A DNA stretch of 64,000 bases from Agrobacterium vitis (GTDB lineage Bacteria; Pseudomonadota; Alphaproteobacteria; Rhizobiales; Rhizobiaceae): assembly GCF_014926405.1 (NCBI RefSeq), contig NZ_JACXXJ020000003.1, positions 1,037,001-1,101,000 of the forward strand, written 5' to 3'. Under the pieces are notes generated by a model. That model saw only the letters and a program-made list of their open reading frames with translations. It was not told the DNA's origin and did no database searches. The position numbers and the translations under genes are program-made. Of this stretch, positions 1-8,065 are shown one piece after another. The number at the start of each line of letters is the position of its first letter. Within the stretch, counting starts at the first letter, position 1.

Positions 1-407
1 GGCGTTGGATCGGCGATCCAGATCCACAAGATCCCATAGAGCACAGCCGGGCTCATGCGCGGCAAAAGCCACAGCCCACGAAAGAAATTACCCAGCCGAT
101 CGGGGATCGCGGTCGAGGTCATCGCCAAAAGCGCGCCGAGACCAACATTGAAGATGAAAAGGGTCGCGGAAACGTAGATTAGCGTCGTCAGCAACACCAT
201 CGGGATCCGCGCATCACGCTGGACGATCCGTTCGAAGTTTTGCACCGTGAAATGGCCAACCCGAAGGTTCGACCCCATGTCCGTAAAGGCGATCACCGCA
301 TTGACCAAGATCGGCGCCAGAAAAAACACGGCAAGCAGCGCGATTGCCGGCGCGAGGTAAAGAATTGGCCGGGCCGGTCGATGCGCTCGAAGCTGGAATT
401 GGGACAT
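1..407 (-). CDS. Sugar ABC transporter permease, N-terminal part (cut by window edge)
   Basis: The minus-strand frame opens with ATG at 407 and runs off the left edge after about 135 codons. The protein starts MSQFQLRAHRPARP, then a hydrophobic segment (LAPAIALLAVFFLAPI), a periplasmic loop and a second membrane segment. This is the usual N-terminus of MalF/UgpA-type inner-membrane permeases of binding-protein-dependent sugar transporters. It lies 69 bp downstream of a family 1 solute-binding protein on the same strand, the common order binding protein then permease. The EAA loop that contacts the ATPase would lie outside the window, so the substrate cannot be stated. The family call is secure; the exact subfamily is not. 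Confidence 0.85.
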   Translation of the reverse strand, partial: MSQFQLRAHRPARPILYLAPAIALLAVFFLAPILVNAVIAFTDMGSNLRVGHFTVQNFERIVQRDARIPMVLLTTLIYVSATLFIFNVGLGALLAMTSTAIPDRLGNFFRGLWLLPRMSPAVLYGILWIWIADPT

Positions 408-432
408 TATGGACTACCAATGAGAATGAAAG

Positions 433-461
433 GTGCCGCCCGATGAAGAGTCGGGCGGCAC
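433..461 (-). terminator. Intra-operon hairpin between binding protein and permease genes
   Basis: A perfect 11-bp inverted repeat (433-443 with 451-461, 7-nt loop) lies in the short gap after the binding-protein stop codon. Only a weak T-rich stretch follows on the minus strand. Such hairpins commonly protect the 3' end of a binding-protein message or attenuate transcription, so that the binding protein is made in excess over the permeases. That role is inference. Confidence 0.6.
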
Positions 462-476
462 GCAGCAGGGCCGAGT

Positions 477-1850
477 TTAGTTGCTGGCGGTATCGCGGAT
501 TTCAACGTCCGAGCCGAATTGCGTCTCAAGTTCGTCGGCGATGAACTCAACGGCATCGGCCGCCTTCATCTTTCCGGTCTCCACGGCCTGCAAGCCACTG
601 AACAGGATCTTGTTGTAGCTGCCGAACTGAGTGTGGTTCGGCACGAACCCGGCATGAGCCATCATCGGCGATGCCGCCGACAGAACCCAATTGTCCTTGT
701 ATTTCGGCATTGCCGTCTGGGCGTTGCTAATTGCGGTATGGTAGGATGTGACCGCGTGCTGGTTGTTGAAATACGGCAATGTCGCAAGTGCTACGAGATC
801 AGCGGCAATCTCCGCATTCTTGCTCTTGGCATTGACGGTATAAAGCAGCGGATGGGAAAGATTGGCGGGCTTGCCGCCCTTTTCTGCAGCCGGGGCAGGA
901 ATCCAGCCGATTTTGTGGAAATAGCCGTCGCGATCCGTCGGCCAGGTCGCACCGTTCATCTCGCCGAGCTGCCAGGCAACCGCCCAGACGCCCTGATGGA
1001 AGATGAAAGCCTTCTCCTGCTTGAAGGCGCCCTGGATCGCATCCCAGCTCATTGCTGTGTTATCGACAGGGGTGACGCCTTGCTTGGCATTGCGCTCGTA
1101 CCAGCCGAGAGCCTTGGTCATTTCCGCTTTCGGAAACACCAGCTTGCCGGTTTTCTCATCCAGGAATTTGACGCCATAGGACTGGAAGACCATCAGATAA
1201 TCGATGCCGACATTGGGGCGATGCAACATGCCGTATTGGGCTGCTTTCGCATCGACCACTTCCTTGGAGAGCGCCGTCAGATCATCGAGCGTGAATTCGC
1301 CTGCTTCGACCTTGGCGGGCAAGCCTTCGATAAAGGCCTCATCCTTGCCGATCTTGCGCAGCATGTCCTTGTTATAGAAGAACATACGGATCTCGGCATC
1401 CTGCGGTATGCCGTAAATCTTGCCATCATTACCCTTGGCGGCCTTCCACAGCACCGGCAGGATGTCGCCATAGACCCAAGGGGCAGCGGCGATCCGCTCG
1501 TCCATCGGCAGCGCGTCGCCATCCTCAGCGAATTTGCTGATCCATTCATGCGGAACGACATAGATGTCCGGCCCCTGACCGACTGCAAATGCCTTCAGCG
1601 TATCGAGGGCGAGGTCGTCCCAGCCTTTGACGGTGCTGTTATTGGCTTCGATGACAATATGTTTATCGACGCCCGCCGCCTTGAACTGTTTGTTCATGAT
1701 GTCTGCGGCGGCTTCGATATTGGTGATGCGCGCCGGAGCGGTCTTATCGGCCAGCGTCGAAAGCTTGATCTTGATGTCTTCTGCATGCGCCCATCCGGTG
1801 GCAAGCGCAGAAATCGCCACGGTGGCGAGAAGGGCGAGGCATTTGGTCAT
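477..1850 (-). CDS. Extracellular solute-binding protein, family 1 (sugar ABC transporter)
   Basis: A 457-residue periplasmic protein with a clear signal peptide (charged MTK start, hydrophobic core, cleavage likely after WAHA near residue 23). Length and pattern, including the QGPDIYVVPHEW, YGIPQDAE and FIFHQGVWA blocks, fit the family 1 (MalE/UgpB-like) carbohydrate-binding proteins. It should capture a sugar or polyol in the periplasm and hand it to the permease encoded downstream. The gene is first in the minus-strand operon and diverges from a ROK repressor 96 bp away, which probably controls it. Substrate not determinable from sequence alone. Confidence 0.88.
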   Translation of the reverse strand: MTKCLALLATVAISALATGWAHAEDIKIKLSTLADKTAPARITNIEAAADIMNKQFKAAGVDKHIVIEANNSTVKGWDDLALDTLKAFAVGQGPDIYVVPHEWISKFAEDGDALPMDERIAAAPWVYGDILPVLWKAAKGNDGKIYGIPQDAEIRMFFYNKDMLRKIGKDEAFIEGLPAKVEAGEFTLDDLTALSKEVVDAKAAQYGMLHRPNVGIDYLMVFQSYGVKFLDEKTGKLVFPKAEMTKALGWYERNAKQGVTPVDNTAMSWDAIQGAFKQEKAFIFHQGVWAVAWQLGEMNGATWPTDRDGYFHKIGWIPAPAAEKGGKPANLSHPLLYTVNAKSKNAEIAADLVALATLPYFNNQHAVTSYHTAISNAQTAMPKYKDNWVLSAASPMMAHAGFVPNHTQFGSYNKILFSGLQAVETGKMKAADAVEFIADELETQFGSDVEIRDTASN

Positions 1851-1877
1851 GGCTATTGATCCAGTTGGTGAGGATTA

Positions 1878-1900
1878 TTTAATTAACTTGCTTAAGTAAC
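1878..1900. promoter_or_regulatory. AT-rich dyad, candidate ROK operator
   Basis: The 96-bp divergent gap between the binding protein and the ROK regulator holds TTTAATTAA followed by an imperfect palindrome (TTAACTT-GC-TTAAGTAA). It is the only strong dyad in the gap and is well placed to control both directions. Assignment to the ROK protein is inference. Confidence 0.4.
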
Positions 1901-1946
1901 TGATTTATGACATCGCCGGATCAGTGATGGAGAGGGACCGAATCCG

Positions 1947-3089
1947 GTGCTGACAAGACAACGGCCTTTGCACGGCATCGGCACCACGCAAGCGGCGGTG
2001 CTGAAACACTTGCGGCGAAACGGCATTGCGTCGCGTGCAGAACTCGCGGAATTGTGCGGCGTGACCCAGGCTGCCGTCAGCATGATGACCCGTGACTTGA
2101 TCGCGCGCGGCATCGTTATCCAGGGAGCCAGACGGCAAAGCCAGCGCGGCGCGCCTCACATCGACCTCATGCTCGCCGGAAACATCGGATATACGCTTGG
2201 GGTGCATGCAAACAGCTATTCGCTGACAGTGACGCTGCTCGATTTTTGCGGCAACCGGATTGGCGAACAGCAGCTTGAAGGGCCTTACGACAGATTTTCC
2301 GACATTCAGACGGCGATCAAATCGCTCAAGACCGACTTGCTGACATCAAACGGCATTGATGAAGGCCTGCTGATCGGCGCCGCTGTGGCCATGCCAACCC
2401 GTTTCCGTCACGGCACTGCCTTCCTCGATCTCGCGGAGGAAGTCGTTTCCTGGGCAGGCTCGGATCTGGCCTCGACCCTGCGCGAGACACTTGACTGTCC
2501 GGTGATGATTGAAAACGATGCCAATGCTGCGGCCATGGGCGAACTTGCCTTGGGCAATGCCAGCGAACACGATAATTTTGCGTATCTGTACCTCTCCGAG
2601 GGCATTGGCAGCGGCATCATCATTGGCAAGGAGCTTTATCGCGGCAATCTGGGAAATGCCGGCGAAGTGGGTGCGCTACGCGCGCGCGGATTATCGCGCC
2701 CCTCTTTTGACGACTTGGCAGCCTGGTGCAAAGAGCATCAGGGAAACATACCGAAAGGCCGGTCTTCCGACCAATGGACAGCATATCTGCAAGCAAACCC
2801 GACAGTTCTTGATGCGTGGCTGAGAAGAGCCGGGCCGGAATTAGCCACGCTCGCCTTTATGGTGACAGCCGTTCTTGCGCCATCGGCACTATATATCGGC
2901 GGAACACTGCCCAGACTGGTAAGGGAAAAGCTAGCGCCATGGCTTGATTTCTCAACATCGAATCCGTTCGATGGAGCACGGGTCATTCAACCTGATATCC
3001 TCATCCCGCAAATCTCAGCGGTCGATGCCGTCGCGTTTGGTGCCGCCGCGATGATTCTTCATAGCGTGCCGGGCAATCCGAGTGTCTGA
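1947..3089 (+). CDS. ROK family transcriptional regulator
   Basis: A 380-residue protein with an N-terminal winged helix (residues about 12-65; SRAELAELCGVTQAAVS) and a ROK sugar-kinase-like domain carrying the conserved IENDANAAAMGE block near residue 190 and the GIGSGIIIGKELYRG loop. The start is GTG, with a GAGG-like site about 10 nt upstream. It diverges from the sugar-binding protein gene and is most likely its sugar-responsive repressor. Odd point: where ROK proteins usually carry a conserved His and a CxCGxxGC zinc motif (about residues 238-255) this one reads GEVGALRARGLS, with neither. A regulator role is therefore more likely than a kinase. Confidence 0.85.
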   Translation: MLTRQRPLHGIGTTQAAVLKHLRRNGIASRAELAELCGVTQAAVSMMTRDLIARGIVIQGARRQSQRGAPHIDLMLAGNIGYTLGVHANSYSLTVTLLDFCGNRIGEQQLEGPYDRFSDIQTAIKSLKTDLLTSNGIDEGLLIGAAVAMPTRFRHGTAFLDLAEEVVSWAGSDLASTLRETLDCPVMIENDANAAAMGELALGNASEHDNFAYLYLSEGIGSGIIIGKELYRGNLGNAGEVGALRARGLSRPSFDDLAAWCKEHQGNIPKGRSSDQWTAYLQANPTVLDAWLRRAGPELATLAFMVTAVLAPSALYIGGTLPRLVREKLAPWLDFSTSNPFDGARVIQPDILIPQISAVDAVAFGAAAMILHSVPGNPSV

Positions 3090-3150
3090 TCTCTTTCCAA
3101 ATTTGGAGAGAGCCCAGAAGGCATCGAGACCCAAGGCGGTAGGAAGATAA

Positions 3151-3180
3151 AAACCGCCCGGAGTTGCCTCCGGGCGGTTT
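3151..3180. terminator. Bidirectional rho-independent terminator
   Basis: A perfect 13-bp GC-rich stem (AAACCGCCCGGAG and its complement) with loop TTGC, flanked by A-run and T-run. It lies between the convergent ROK and gcd genes and can terminate both. Confidence 0.85.
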
Positions 3181-3198
3181 CCTGTCATTGGATTATTT

Positions 3199-5628
3199 TC
3201 AGTTCGGCAAGGCGTAAGCGATGACGTAGTCGCCACGATCGCTAGACTGGCGCGCGCCGCCTGCCGAGATCACCACATATTGCTTGCCGGTCTTGGGCGA
3301 TTTGAAGGTCATCGGGCCACCTTGGCTGCCGACCGGCAACCGGGCTTTCCAGACTTCTTCACCAGTCGCTGCACTATAGGCACGCAGATAATAGTCCTGG
3401 GTGCCAGCGATGAAGACCAGACCACCCTGCGTGGCAAGCGTGCCGCCGAGCGTCGGCATGCCAATCGGAATGGGCAGGCCCATCTTGATGCCAAGCGGCC
3501 CCTGGTCCATCACAGTGCCAACCGGCACCTGCCAGACGATCTTCTGGGTTTTCATATCCACCGCTGTCAGCGTACCAAACGGCGGCTTCTGGCAGGGAAT
3601 GCCTGCGGCGGACAGGAAGCGATCCTTGAGAACCGCATAGGGTGTTCCCTTCATCGGCACGAGGCCCATGCCGGTATTGACGCTTTCGCCGCCATTTGAC
3701 GTCTTGGTCGTGGGTGCCGCTTCCTGCATCTTCACCCAAAGACCAACACGCATGTCGTTGACGAAAATCAGGTTATGGACCGGATCGGTGGAAAGACCGC
3801 CCCAGTTCATGCCACCGAGCGAGCCAGGGAAGGCCAGCGAGGTATCGGTGCCGGGCGCGGTATAGAGGCCTTCATAGCGCATGGATTTGAAGGCGATACG
3901 GCACATCAGCTGGTCAAATGGCGTGGCACCCCACATGTCGGACTCGGTAAAGGGACCGGTACCGATTTGCGGCATGCCGACCGAAAGCGGCTGGGTGAGA
4001 GAGTAAGGCTCGTTCGGAATATTGGCCGGCTTGACCGGGATATCCTTGACCTCCGTCAGCGGTTGGCCGGTTTGCCGGTCGAGAACGTAAAGCTGACCGG
4101 CCTTGGTGCCGAAAACCAGGGCCGGAACCTTGGAGCCATCCGCCTTCGGGAAATCGATGAAGGACGGCTGCATCGGCACGTCGAAATCCCAGAGGTCGTT
4201 ATGGACCGTTTGGTAGACCCATTTTTCACGGCCCGTGGTGGCATCGAGTGCCAGCATGGATGCGCCGTATTTATGATCGAGTGCTGTGCGTGTCTTGCCG
4301 TAAAGGTCAACCGAGGGGCTACCAACCGGCATGAACACCGTATTGGAGGCCGGATCGTACGACATCGCGGCCCAGACATTCGGCGTCGAGCGCGTATAGG
4401 TCTGGCCCGGAGGCGGCAGCTTGGTGATCTCAGGATTGCCGGGATCAAACGCCCAGCGCAATTCACCGGTGACAGCGTCGAAACCGCGCATGACGCCGCC
4501 CGGCATATCGACCTGGACGTTGTCAGCAATACGGCCGCCGACCACGACAGTGGTTCCGGCAAGCGTGGGTGCCGATGTCAGAACATATTGCGGATCGGGC
4601 GCATCGCCCATGCCGATCTTCAGGTCGACGCGGCCATTGGTGCCGAAATCAGGGCAAAACGCGCCGGTATCCGCATCGAGTGCAATCAACTGAGCCTGGA
4701 TCGTGTTCATCAGGATGCGGCGTTCGCAAAGCGCACCCGGTGCAACAGTCACCGCAGAGACAGGTGTGGAGCCTGGAACCGTTGGCTGATCCAGCGGACG
4801 GGTCGCATCGAAATAGGCAAGACCTCGGCACCGCATCCACACCGACGACTTGGCGTTGATCTCGGCCTTCCACAACTGCTTGCCGCTATCGATATCGACG
4901 GCGATGACGTTGTTATGGGGGGTGCACAGGAACAGCTTCTCGCCGACCTGCAACGGGGTTTCCTGATCTTCCGCGCCATTATTGCCGGGGCTGATCGGGG
5001 TATCACCGGTATGATAGGTCCAGGCGACCGTCAGAGCTTTGACATTATCGACATTGATTTGGTCGAGCGCGGCAAAGCGGCTCCCGCCTGATGTATTGCC
5101 GTAATGTTCCCAGTTCTTCTGTTCGCTTGCCGGATCGACCGGCACACGGGCAATCGGAGTGCCGGTAAACGGCACAGAAGGATGGGGCATGAACATGCCG
5201 GCCACACCGCCTGCGGACGCCAAGGCCAGAACTGCCGCAAGCGTGAGTGAACCGGCGTAGCCGGGTGCCAGGCCGCGCGCCTTGCGCAGAAGCGGCAGCG
5301 AAAGCAGCACCACGGTGGAGCCGATGCCGAAGGCCAATAGGCGCGAGATCAGCGGCCAGAAATCAAGACCGGCATCCCAGATCGCCCAGACGGCGGTCAA
5401 CAGCGTGACGATGACGAACAAAACTGCGCCGAGAGGGCGCCGCATCAAAACCAGCAGGCCGGACAGGACCACGGCAATACCGGTGATGATGAAATACCAA
5501 CTACCGCCGAGCGTTATCAGTCGGTAGCCGCCGATGGCAAGAAATAAACCGGCGAGAACGAGCACCGTACCCAGCAGGATCAGCCAGAGTTTGGCAACCG
5601 CCGAGAGGGCGCCTTTTTGTTGGACCAT
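3199..5628 (-). CDS. gcd: Membrane-bound PQQ-dependent glucose dehydrogenase
   Basis: An 809-residue quinoprotein, close to the length of E. coli Gcd (796). The first 140 or so residues form five hydrophobic segments that anchor the enzyme. The rest is an eight-bladed PQQ propeller with typical W-motif blades (GKQLWKAEI, GELRWAFDPG, GREKWVYQT, EEVWKARLP) and the conserved HNDLWDFDVPMQP block near residue 475, which contains the active-site Asp. It oxidises glucose (or a related aldose) to the lactone in the periplasm and feeds electrons to ubiquinone. No PQQ synthesis genes are in the window. The gene stands alone between a terminator and a 336-bp upstream gap. A quinate/shikimate-type substrate is the main alternative. 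Confidence 0.92.
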   Translation of the reverse strand: MVQQKGALSAVAKLWLILLGTVLVLAGLFLAIGGYRLITLGGSWYFIITGIAVVLSGLLVLMRRPLGAVLFVIVTLLTAVWAIWDAGLDFWPLISRLLAFGIGSTVVLLSLPLLRKARGLAPGYAGSLTLAAVLALASAGGVAGMFMPHPSVPFTGTPIARVPVDPASEQKNWEHYGNTSGGSRFAALDQINVDNVKALTVAWTYHTGDTPISPGNNGAEDQETPLQVGEKLFLCTPHNNVIAVDIDSGKQLWKAEINAKSSVWMRCRGLAYFDATRPLDQPTVPGSTPVSAVTVAPGALCERRILMNTIQAQLIALDADTGAFCPDFGTNGRVDLKIGMGDAPDPQYVLTSAPTLAGTTVVVGGRIADNVQVDMPGGVMRGFDAVTGELRWAFDPGNPEITKLPPPGQTYTRSTPNVWAAMSYDPASNTVFMPVGSPSVDLYGKTRTALDHKYGASMLALDATTGREKWVYQTVHNDLWDFDVPMQPSFIDFPKADGSKVPALVFGTKAGQLYVLDRQTGQPLTEVKDIPVKPANIPNEPYSLTQPLSVGMPQIGTGPFTESDMWGATPFDQLMCRIAFKSMRYEGLYTAPGTDTSLAFPGSLGGMNWGGLSTDPVHNLIFVNDMRVGLWVKMQEAAPTTKTSNGGESVNTGMGLVPMKGTPYAVLKDRFLSAAGIPCQKPPFGTLTAVDMKTQKIVWQVPVGTVMDQGPLGIKMGLPIPIGMPTLGGTLATQGGLVFIAGTQDYYLRAYSAATGEEVWKARLPVGSQGGPMTFKSPKTGKQYVVISAGGARQSSDRGDYVIAYALPN

Positions 5629-5964
5629 CGTATTTTAGCTCCTTGAAAGGTTGGTCGGATCGACAGTCAACGGATCGCATGAGGTTTCGCCAGATCGACA
5701 CGAGCCCGAACGCCTTCTATGGTTGGATTTCCGGGGACACTGCCCTCCCGTCACAGGGTTCGCCGGAGGCATGTCTGCCTGCCTCGCTTATCCTTCGTCC
5801 GCGCCTTTTTGACAAGAGACAACAATCTGCGCATGGAAAAGCCATCGCTGTAGCGGCCGAAACCGTTCCTCATGTTCGAATTAACGGATGTTCTCGTTGC
5901 AACACCGGGCCTTGCTCCTGTAAGCGACGAAGATCAGATAACATTCACTTCAGGAGCAGGGTCC
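5629..5964. other. Intergenic region between gcd and the PhnA-domain gene
   Basis: A 336-bp divergent gap. It must contain the gcd promoter on the minus strand and the promoter of the PhnA-like gene on the plus strand. TTGACA at about 5809 is a possible plus-strand -35, but no convincing -10 follows. No repeat or RNA gene is evident. Confidence 0.4.
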
Positions 5965-6267
5965 GTGGCTGGCGATAACGACGATTATATTTATGATGAA
6001 GCGACCGGCGAATGGCGCCCCGCCTCCGAAGTGGCAGCCGCTGCCGCTCAGGCATCGGAGGTCCGTGATGCGTCCGGCAACATCTTGCAGGATGGCGATT
6101 CCGTCACCCTCATCAAGGATCTGAAGGTCAAGGGCGCTGGCCAGACCCTGAAACAGGGCACCGTCATCAAATCGATCCGCCTCACGGACAACCCGGAAGA
6201 GATCGATTGCCGTCACGACGCGATCAAGGGACTGGTGCTGCGGACGGAATTCGTCAAGAAGCGTTGA
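5965..6267 (+). CDS. PhnA/YjdM-domain protein lacking the N-terminal zinc ribbon
   Basis: The C-terminal 60 residues (VRDASGNILQDGDSVTLIKD ... EFVKKR) match the PhnA/YjdM domain. I place the start at GTG 5965 because AGGAG lies 8 nt upstream (5952-5956) and the product then begins with the acidic DNDDYIYDEATGEWRP segment. An in-frame ATG at 5872 would add 31 residues with no supporting ribosome-binding site. The two CxxC zinc-ribbon pairs found at the N-terminus of longer PhnA proteins are absent in either version. PhnA proteins are not phosphonoacetate hydrolases despite old annotations; molecular role unknown. Product about 100 residues, cytoplasmic. Confidence 0.8.
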   Translation: MAGDNDDYIYDEATGEWRPASEVAAAAAQASEVRDASGNILQDGDSVTLIKDLKVKGAGQTLKQGTVIKSIRLTDNPEEIDCRHDAIKGLVLRTEFVKKR

Positions 6268-6273
6268 TGATCG

Positions 6274-6299
6274 GCGGGCCGGGCGAAAACCCGGCCCGC
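6274..6299 (+). terminator. Hairpin terminator after the PhnA-domain gene
   Basis: A 10-bp perfect GC-rich stem (GCGGGCCGGG) with a 6-nt A-rich loop, seven bases after the stop codon. No U-run follows, so termination efficiency is uncertain. Confidence 0.6.
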
Positions 6300-6564
6300 A
6301 TTCCCGGGGCAGCAGCCCTGGACGCCGGGCCAAGCGCCGGATATTCGCCAAAAAAATCCCCGAATGAGCGACGGAATTCCAGCCTCCCCGCGTTGAAGAT
6401 CCAATGGCCTAGCTGTCTCATCTCATCTTCGGGAGAAAATTTGATCCACCTCACCTTGATGCTTCCCAGGTCCTTGCGCATTTTGACCTCCAATGAGGCA
6501 AAACAGAGCAACCGTGTCTGCGGAGCTGCCGGGGTTGCGGTGGATGGGTTGCGGTGAAAAGGAC

Positions 6565-7113
6565 ATGACCGACGATCCCGATGAAGAACTGGTCAAGCAA
6601 GTTGCGGCGGGCGATCAGGCTGCGATGCGGACCATGGTGGCGCGCAAGCTGCCGCGATTTCTGGCGCTTGCCAATCGCATGCTCGCTGACCCGGCGGAGG
6701 CGGAGGATGTGGCGCAGGAAACCTTTCTGCGCATCTGGAAACATGCGGGAGGTTGGCGACAAGGCCGTGCCCGCTTCGATACCTGGGCGCACCGCGTGGC
6801 AATCAACCTTTGCTACGACCGGCTGCGCAAGCGGCGTGACGTGCTGATGGCCGAGCCGCCGGATCGGATGGACGACGCGCCTCTGCCGGATGCCGGACTG
6901 ACAGGAGGAGAAGCAGATAGCCAGCGGGTCAATGCGGCCTTGCAGGCGCTCGCCCCCCGGCAACGGGAAGCAATCGTCCTGGTTTACTACCAGGACATGT
7001 CGAACCTGGAGGCAGCCAGTGTGATGCAGATCAGCGTCGATGCGCTGGAAAGCCTTTTGGCGCGTGGACGACGTTCGTTGCAGAAGACGCTGAACGGAGA
7101 TGGGAATGAGTGA
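6565..7113 (+). CDS. RNA polymerase ECF sigma factor
   Basis: Residues 10-85 carry sigma region 2 (ADPAEAEDVAQETFLRIWK, then FDTWAHRVAINLCYDRLRKR) and residues 125-180 carry region 4 (ALAPRQREAIVLVYYQDMSN ... RGRRSLQKTL). There is no region 1.1 or 3, as expected for an extracytoplasmic-function sigma factor. I prefer ATG 6565 (MTDDPDEELV), where family homology should begin; ATG 6493 in the same frame adds 24 unconserved-looking residues. The stop overlaps the next gene by 8 nt, so sigma factor and membrane protein are translationally coupled. It probably transcribes its own cluster in response to the envelope signal sensed by the next two proteins; that is inference. Confidence 0.85.
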   Translation: MTDDPDEELVKQVAAGDQAAMRTMVARKLPRFLALANRMLADPAEAEDVAQETFLRIWKHAGGWRQGRARFDTWAHRVAINLCYDRLRKRRDVLMAEPPDRMDDAPLPDAGLTGGEADSQRVNAALQALAPRQREAIVLVYYQDMSNLEAASVMQISVDALESLLARGRRSLQKTLNGDGNE

Positions 7114-7543
7114 CGACAGCAAGCAAGGCATGGATGCAGAGCGGTTTCGCGTGCTCGTTGAAGCCTATGGCGGCGATCGCAAACGCTGGCCCGAAGACCG
7201 GCGCGGTGCGGCTGAGATTTTTGCCGCAACCGAAGCCGGTCGCGCCATGGTGGAGGAGGCTTCCCGCCTGGATGCGTTTCTCGCCCTGTCAGCCCCACCG
7301 TCTCCGTCCGCCGCCCTGACGGGCCGCATCCTGCAATCGGCAGACAAGCGCGTCACACTGCGCCGCAGGCTGCATCGCTGGCTGGTCGGCGCGGGGCTTC
7401 TCGGCGTCGGCCTTGCGGGTGGCCTGACCGGTGCGCTGGCGGTTGCAATAGTTGCACCGCCCACCCAGATCCCGATGACTGATACCGCGACGGCGTTTGG
7501 CAATATCATGACCGAAGGCGAGATTGCTCAGGAGATACGATGA
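7106..7543 (+). CDS. Single-pass membrane protein, candidate anti-sigma factor
   Basis: A 145-residue protein: a soluble N-terminus with the motif YGGDRKRWPEDRR, one strong transmembrane segment (about residues 92-115, Gly/Ala/Leu/Val-rich) and a short C-terminal periplasmic tail. ATG 7106 has GGAGA 5 nt upstream; it overlaps the sigma gene by 8 nt and the next gene by 4 nt (ATGA). The position directly after an ECF sigma gene and the topology suggest a membrane anti-sigma factor holding the sigma on its cytoplasmic side. No ZAS (HxxxCxxC) motif is seen, so this rests on context. Confidence 0.65.
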   Translation: MSDDSKQGMDAERFRVLVEAYGGDRKRWPEDRRGAAEIFAATEAGRAMVEEASRLDAFLALSAPPSPSAALTGRILQSADKRVTLRRRLHRWLVGAGLLGVGLAGGLTGALAVAIVAPPTQIPMTDTATAFGNIMTEGEIAQEIR

Positions 7544-7989
7544 CGGAACACGGTTTCAAGCGGCTGGCCATCGGCCTTCTGGTGCTCAACACCTTCCTGA
7601 TCTGCGCCCTCGCTGGTGCGGGTTTTTTCTATCTTTATGACAATGCCACGGTCCCGCCTTCGCGTCTGCCGCTGGCGGGCGAGCAGCTTCCATCAAAATT
7701 GCGCGGTGAGTTTCAGAAGGCCCTGAACAATGCGCGCCGTGATGTGCGCTCCACCGGACTTGAAGCGCGCCAAGCGCGTGTCGAGGCCGCCGCCCTGATG
7801 GGCAAGCCGGATCTCGACGGTGTGGCGCTGGCCGATGCGCTGAAACGCGCCCGCGAGGCCGAATATGCGGTGCGGGCCGCCACCGAGCAGAAGGCGATCG
7901 ATTTTGTAGCCACCCTGTCGGTCGATGAACGACGCCGTCTGGCGGACGGATTGATCCAGCGGGAGGCACCCCGGCCTGCCACGAAATGA
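7540..7989 (+). CDS. Periplasmic heavy-metal-sensor-like protein (CpxP/CnrX superfamily)
   Basis: A 149-residue protein with an N-terminal signal anchor (about residues 8-32) and a helical periplasmic domain with the LPSKLRGEFQKAL and long amphipathic helices typical of the Metal_resist (heavy-metal sensor) family. It overlaps the upstream membrane protein by ATGA, forming a sigma, membrane protein, periplasmic sensor triad. In Cupriavidus, CnrX (sensor), CnrY (anti-sigma) and CnrH (ECF sigma) form a comparable set; orthology is not claimed. Met- or His-rich metal sites are not evident, so the ligand is open. Confidence 0.7.
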   Translation: MTEHGFKRLAIGLLVLNTFLICALAGAGFFYLYDNATVPPSRLPLAGEQLPSKLRGEFQKALNNARRDVRSTGLEARQARVEAAALMGKPDLDGVALADALKRAREAEYAVRAATEQKAIDFVATLSVDERRRLADGLIQREAPRPATK

Positions 7990-8034
7990 TCATATTTCAA
8001 AAGCGACGGATTTGAACCTATAGCGACGTTGAAA

Positions 8035-8065
8035 GGCCGATGATGAAACGGAGTTCATATCGGCC
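8035..8065 (+). promoter_or_regulatory. Hairpin placing the Shine-Dalgarno in its loop, flush with the DUF1800 start codon
   Basis: GGCCGAT (8035-8041), a one-base bulge (8042), ATGAA (8043-8047), loop ACGGAG (8048-8053), TTCAT (8054-8058), ATCGGCC (8059-8065), then ATG at 8066. This gives a 12-bp stem with one bulge and the GGAG ribosome-binding site alone in the loop. It is a candidate translational switch (thermometer or protein-bound operator). The structure is read from the sequence; the function is inferred. Confidence 0.55.

Noticed and set aside
519..1859. Long open frame antisense to the binding-protein gene
   Set aside because: Composition is a mirror of the GC-rich codon use of the opposite gene; the minus-strand product has a signal peptide and clear family motifs.
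3151..3180. Possible riboswitch or small RNA in the ROK/gcd gap
   Set aside because: The structure is a simple perfect stem with A/T flanks between convergent genes, fully explained as a bidirectional terminator.
3775..5091. 438-codon open frame antisense to gcd
   Set aside because: Arg/His/Gly-rich translation without motifs; gcd on the other strand is full length and conserved.
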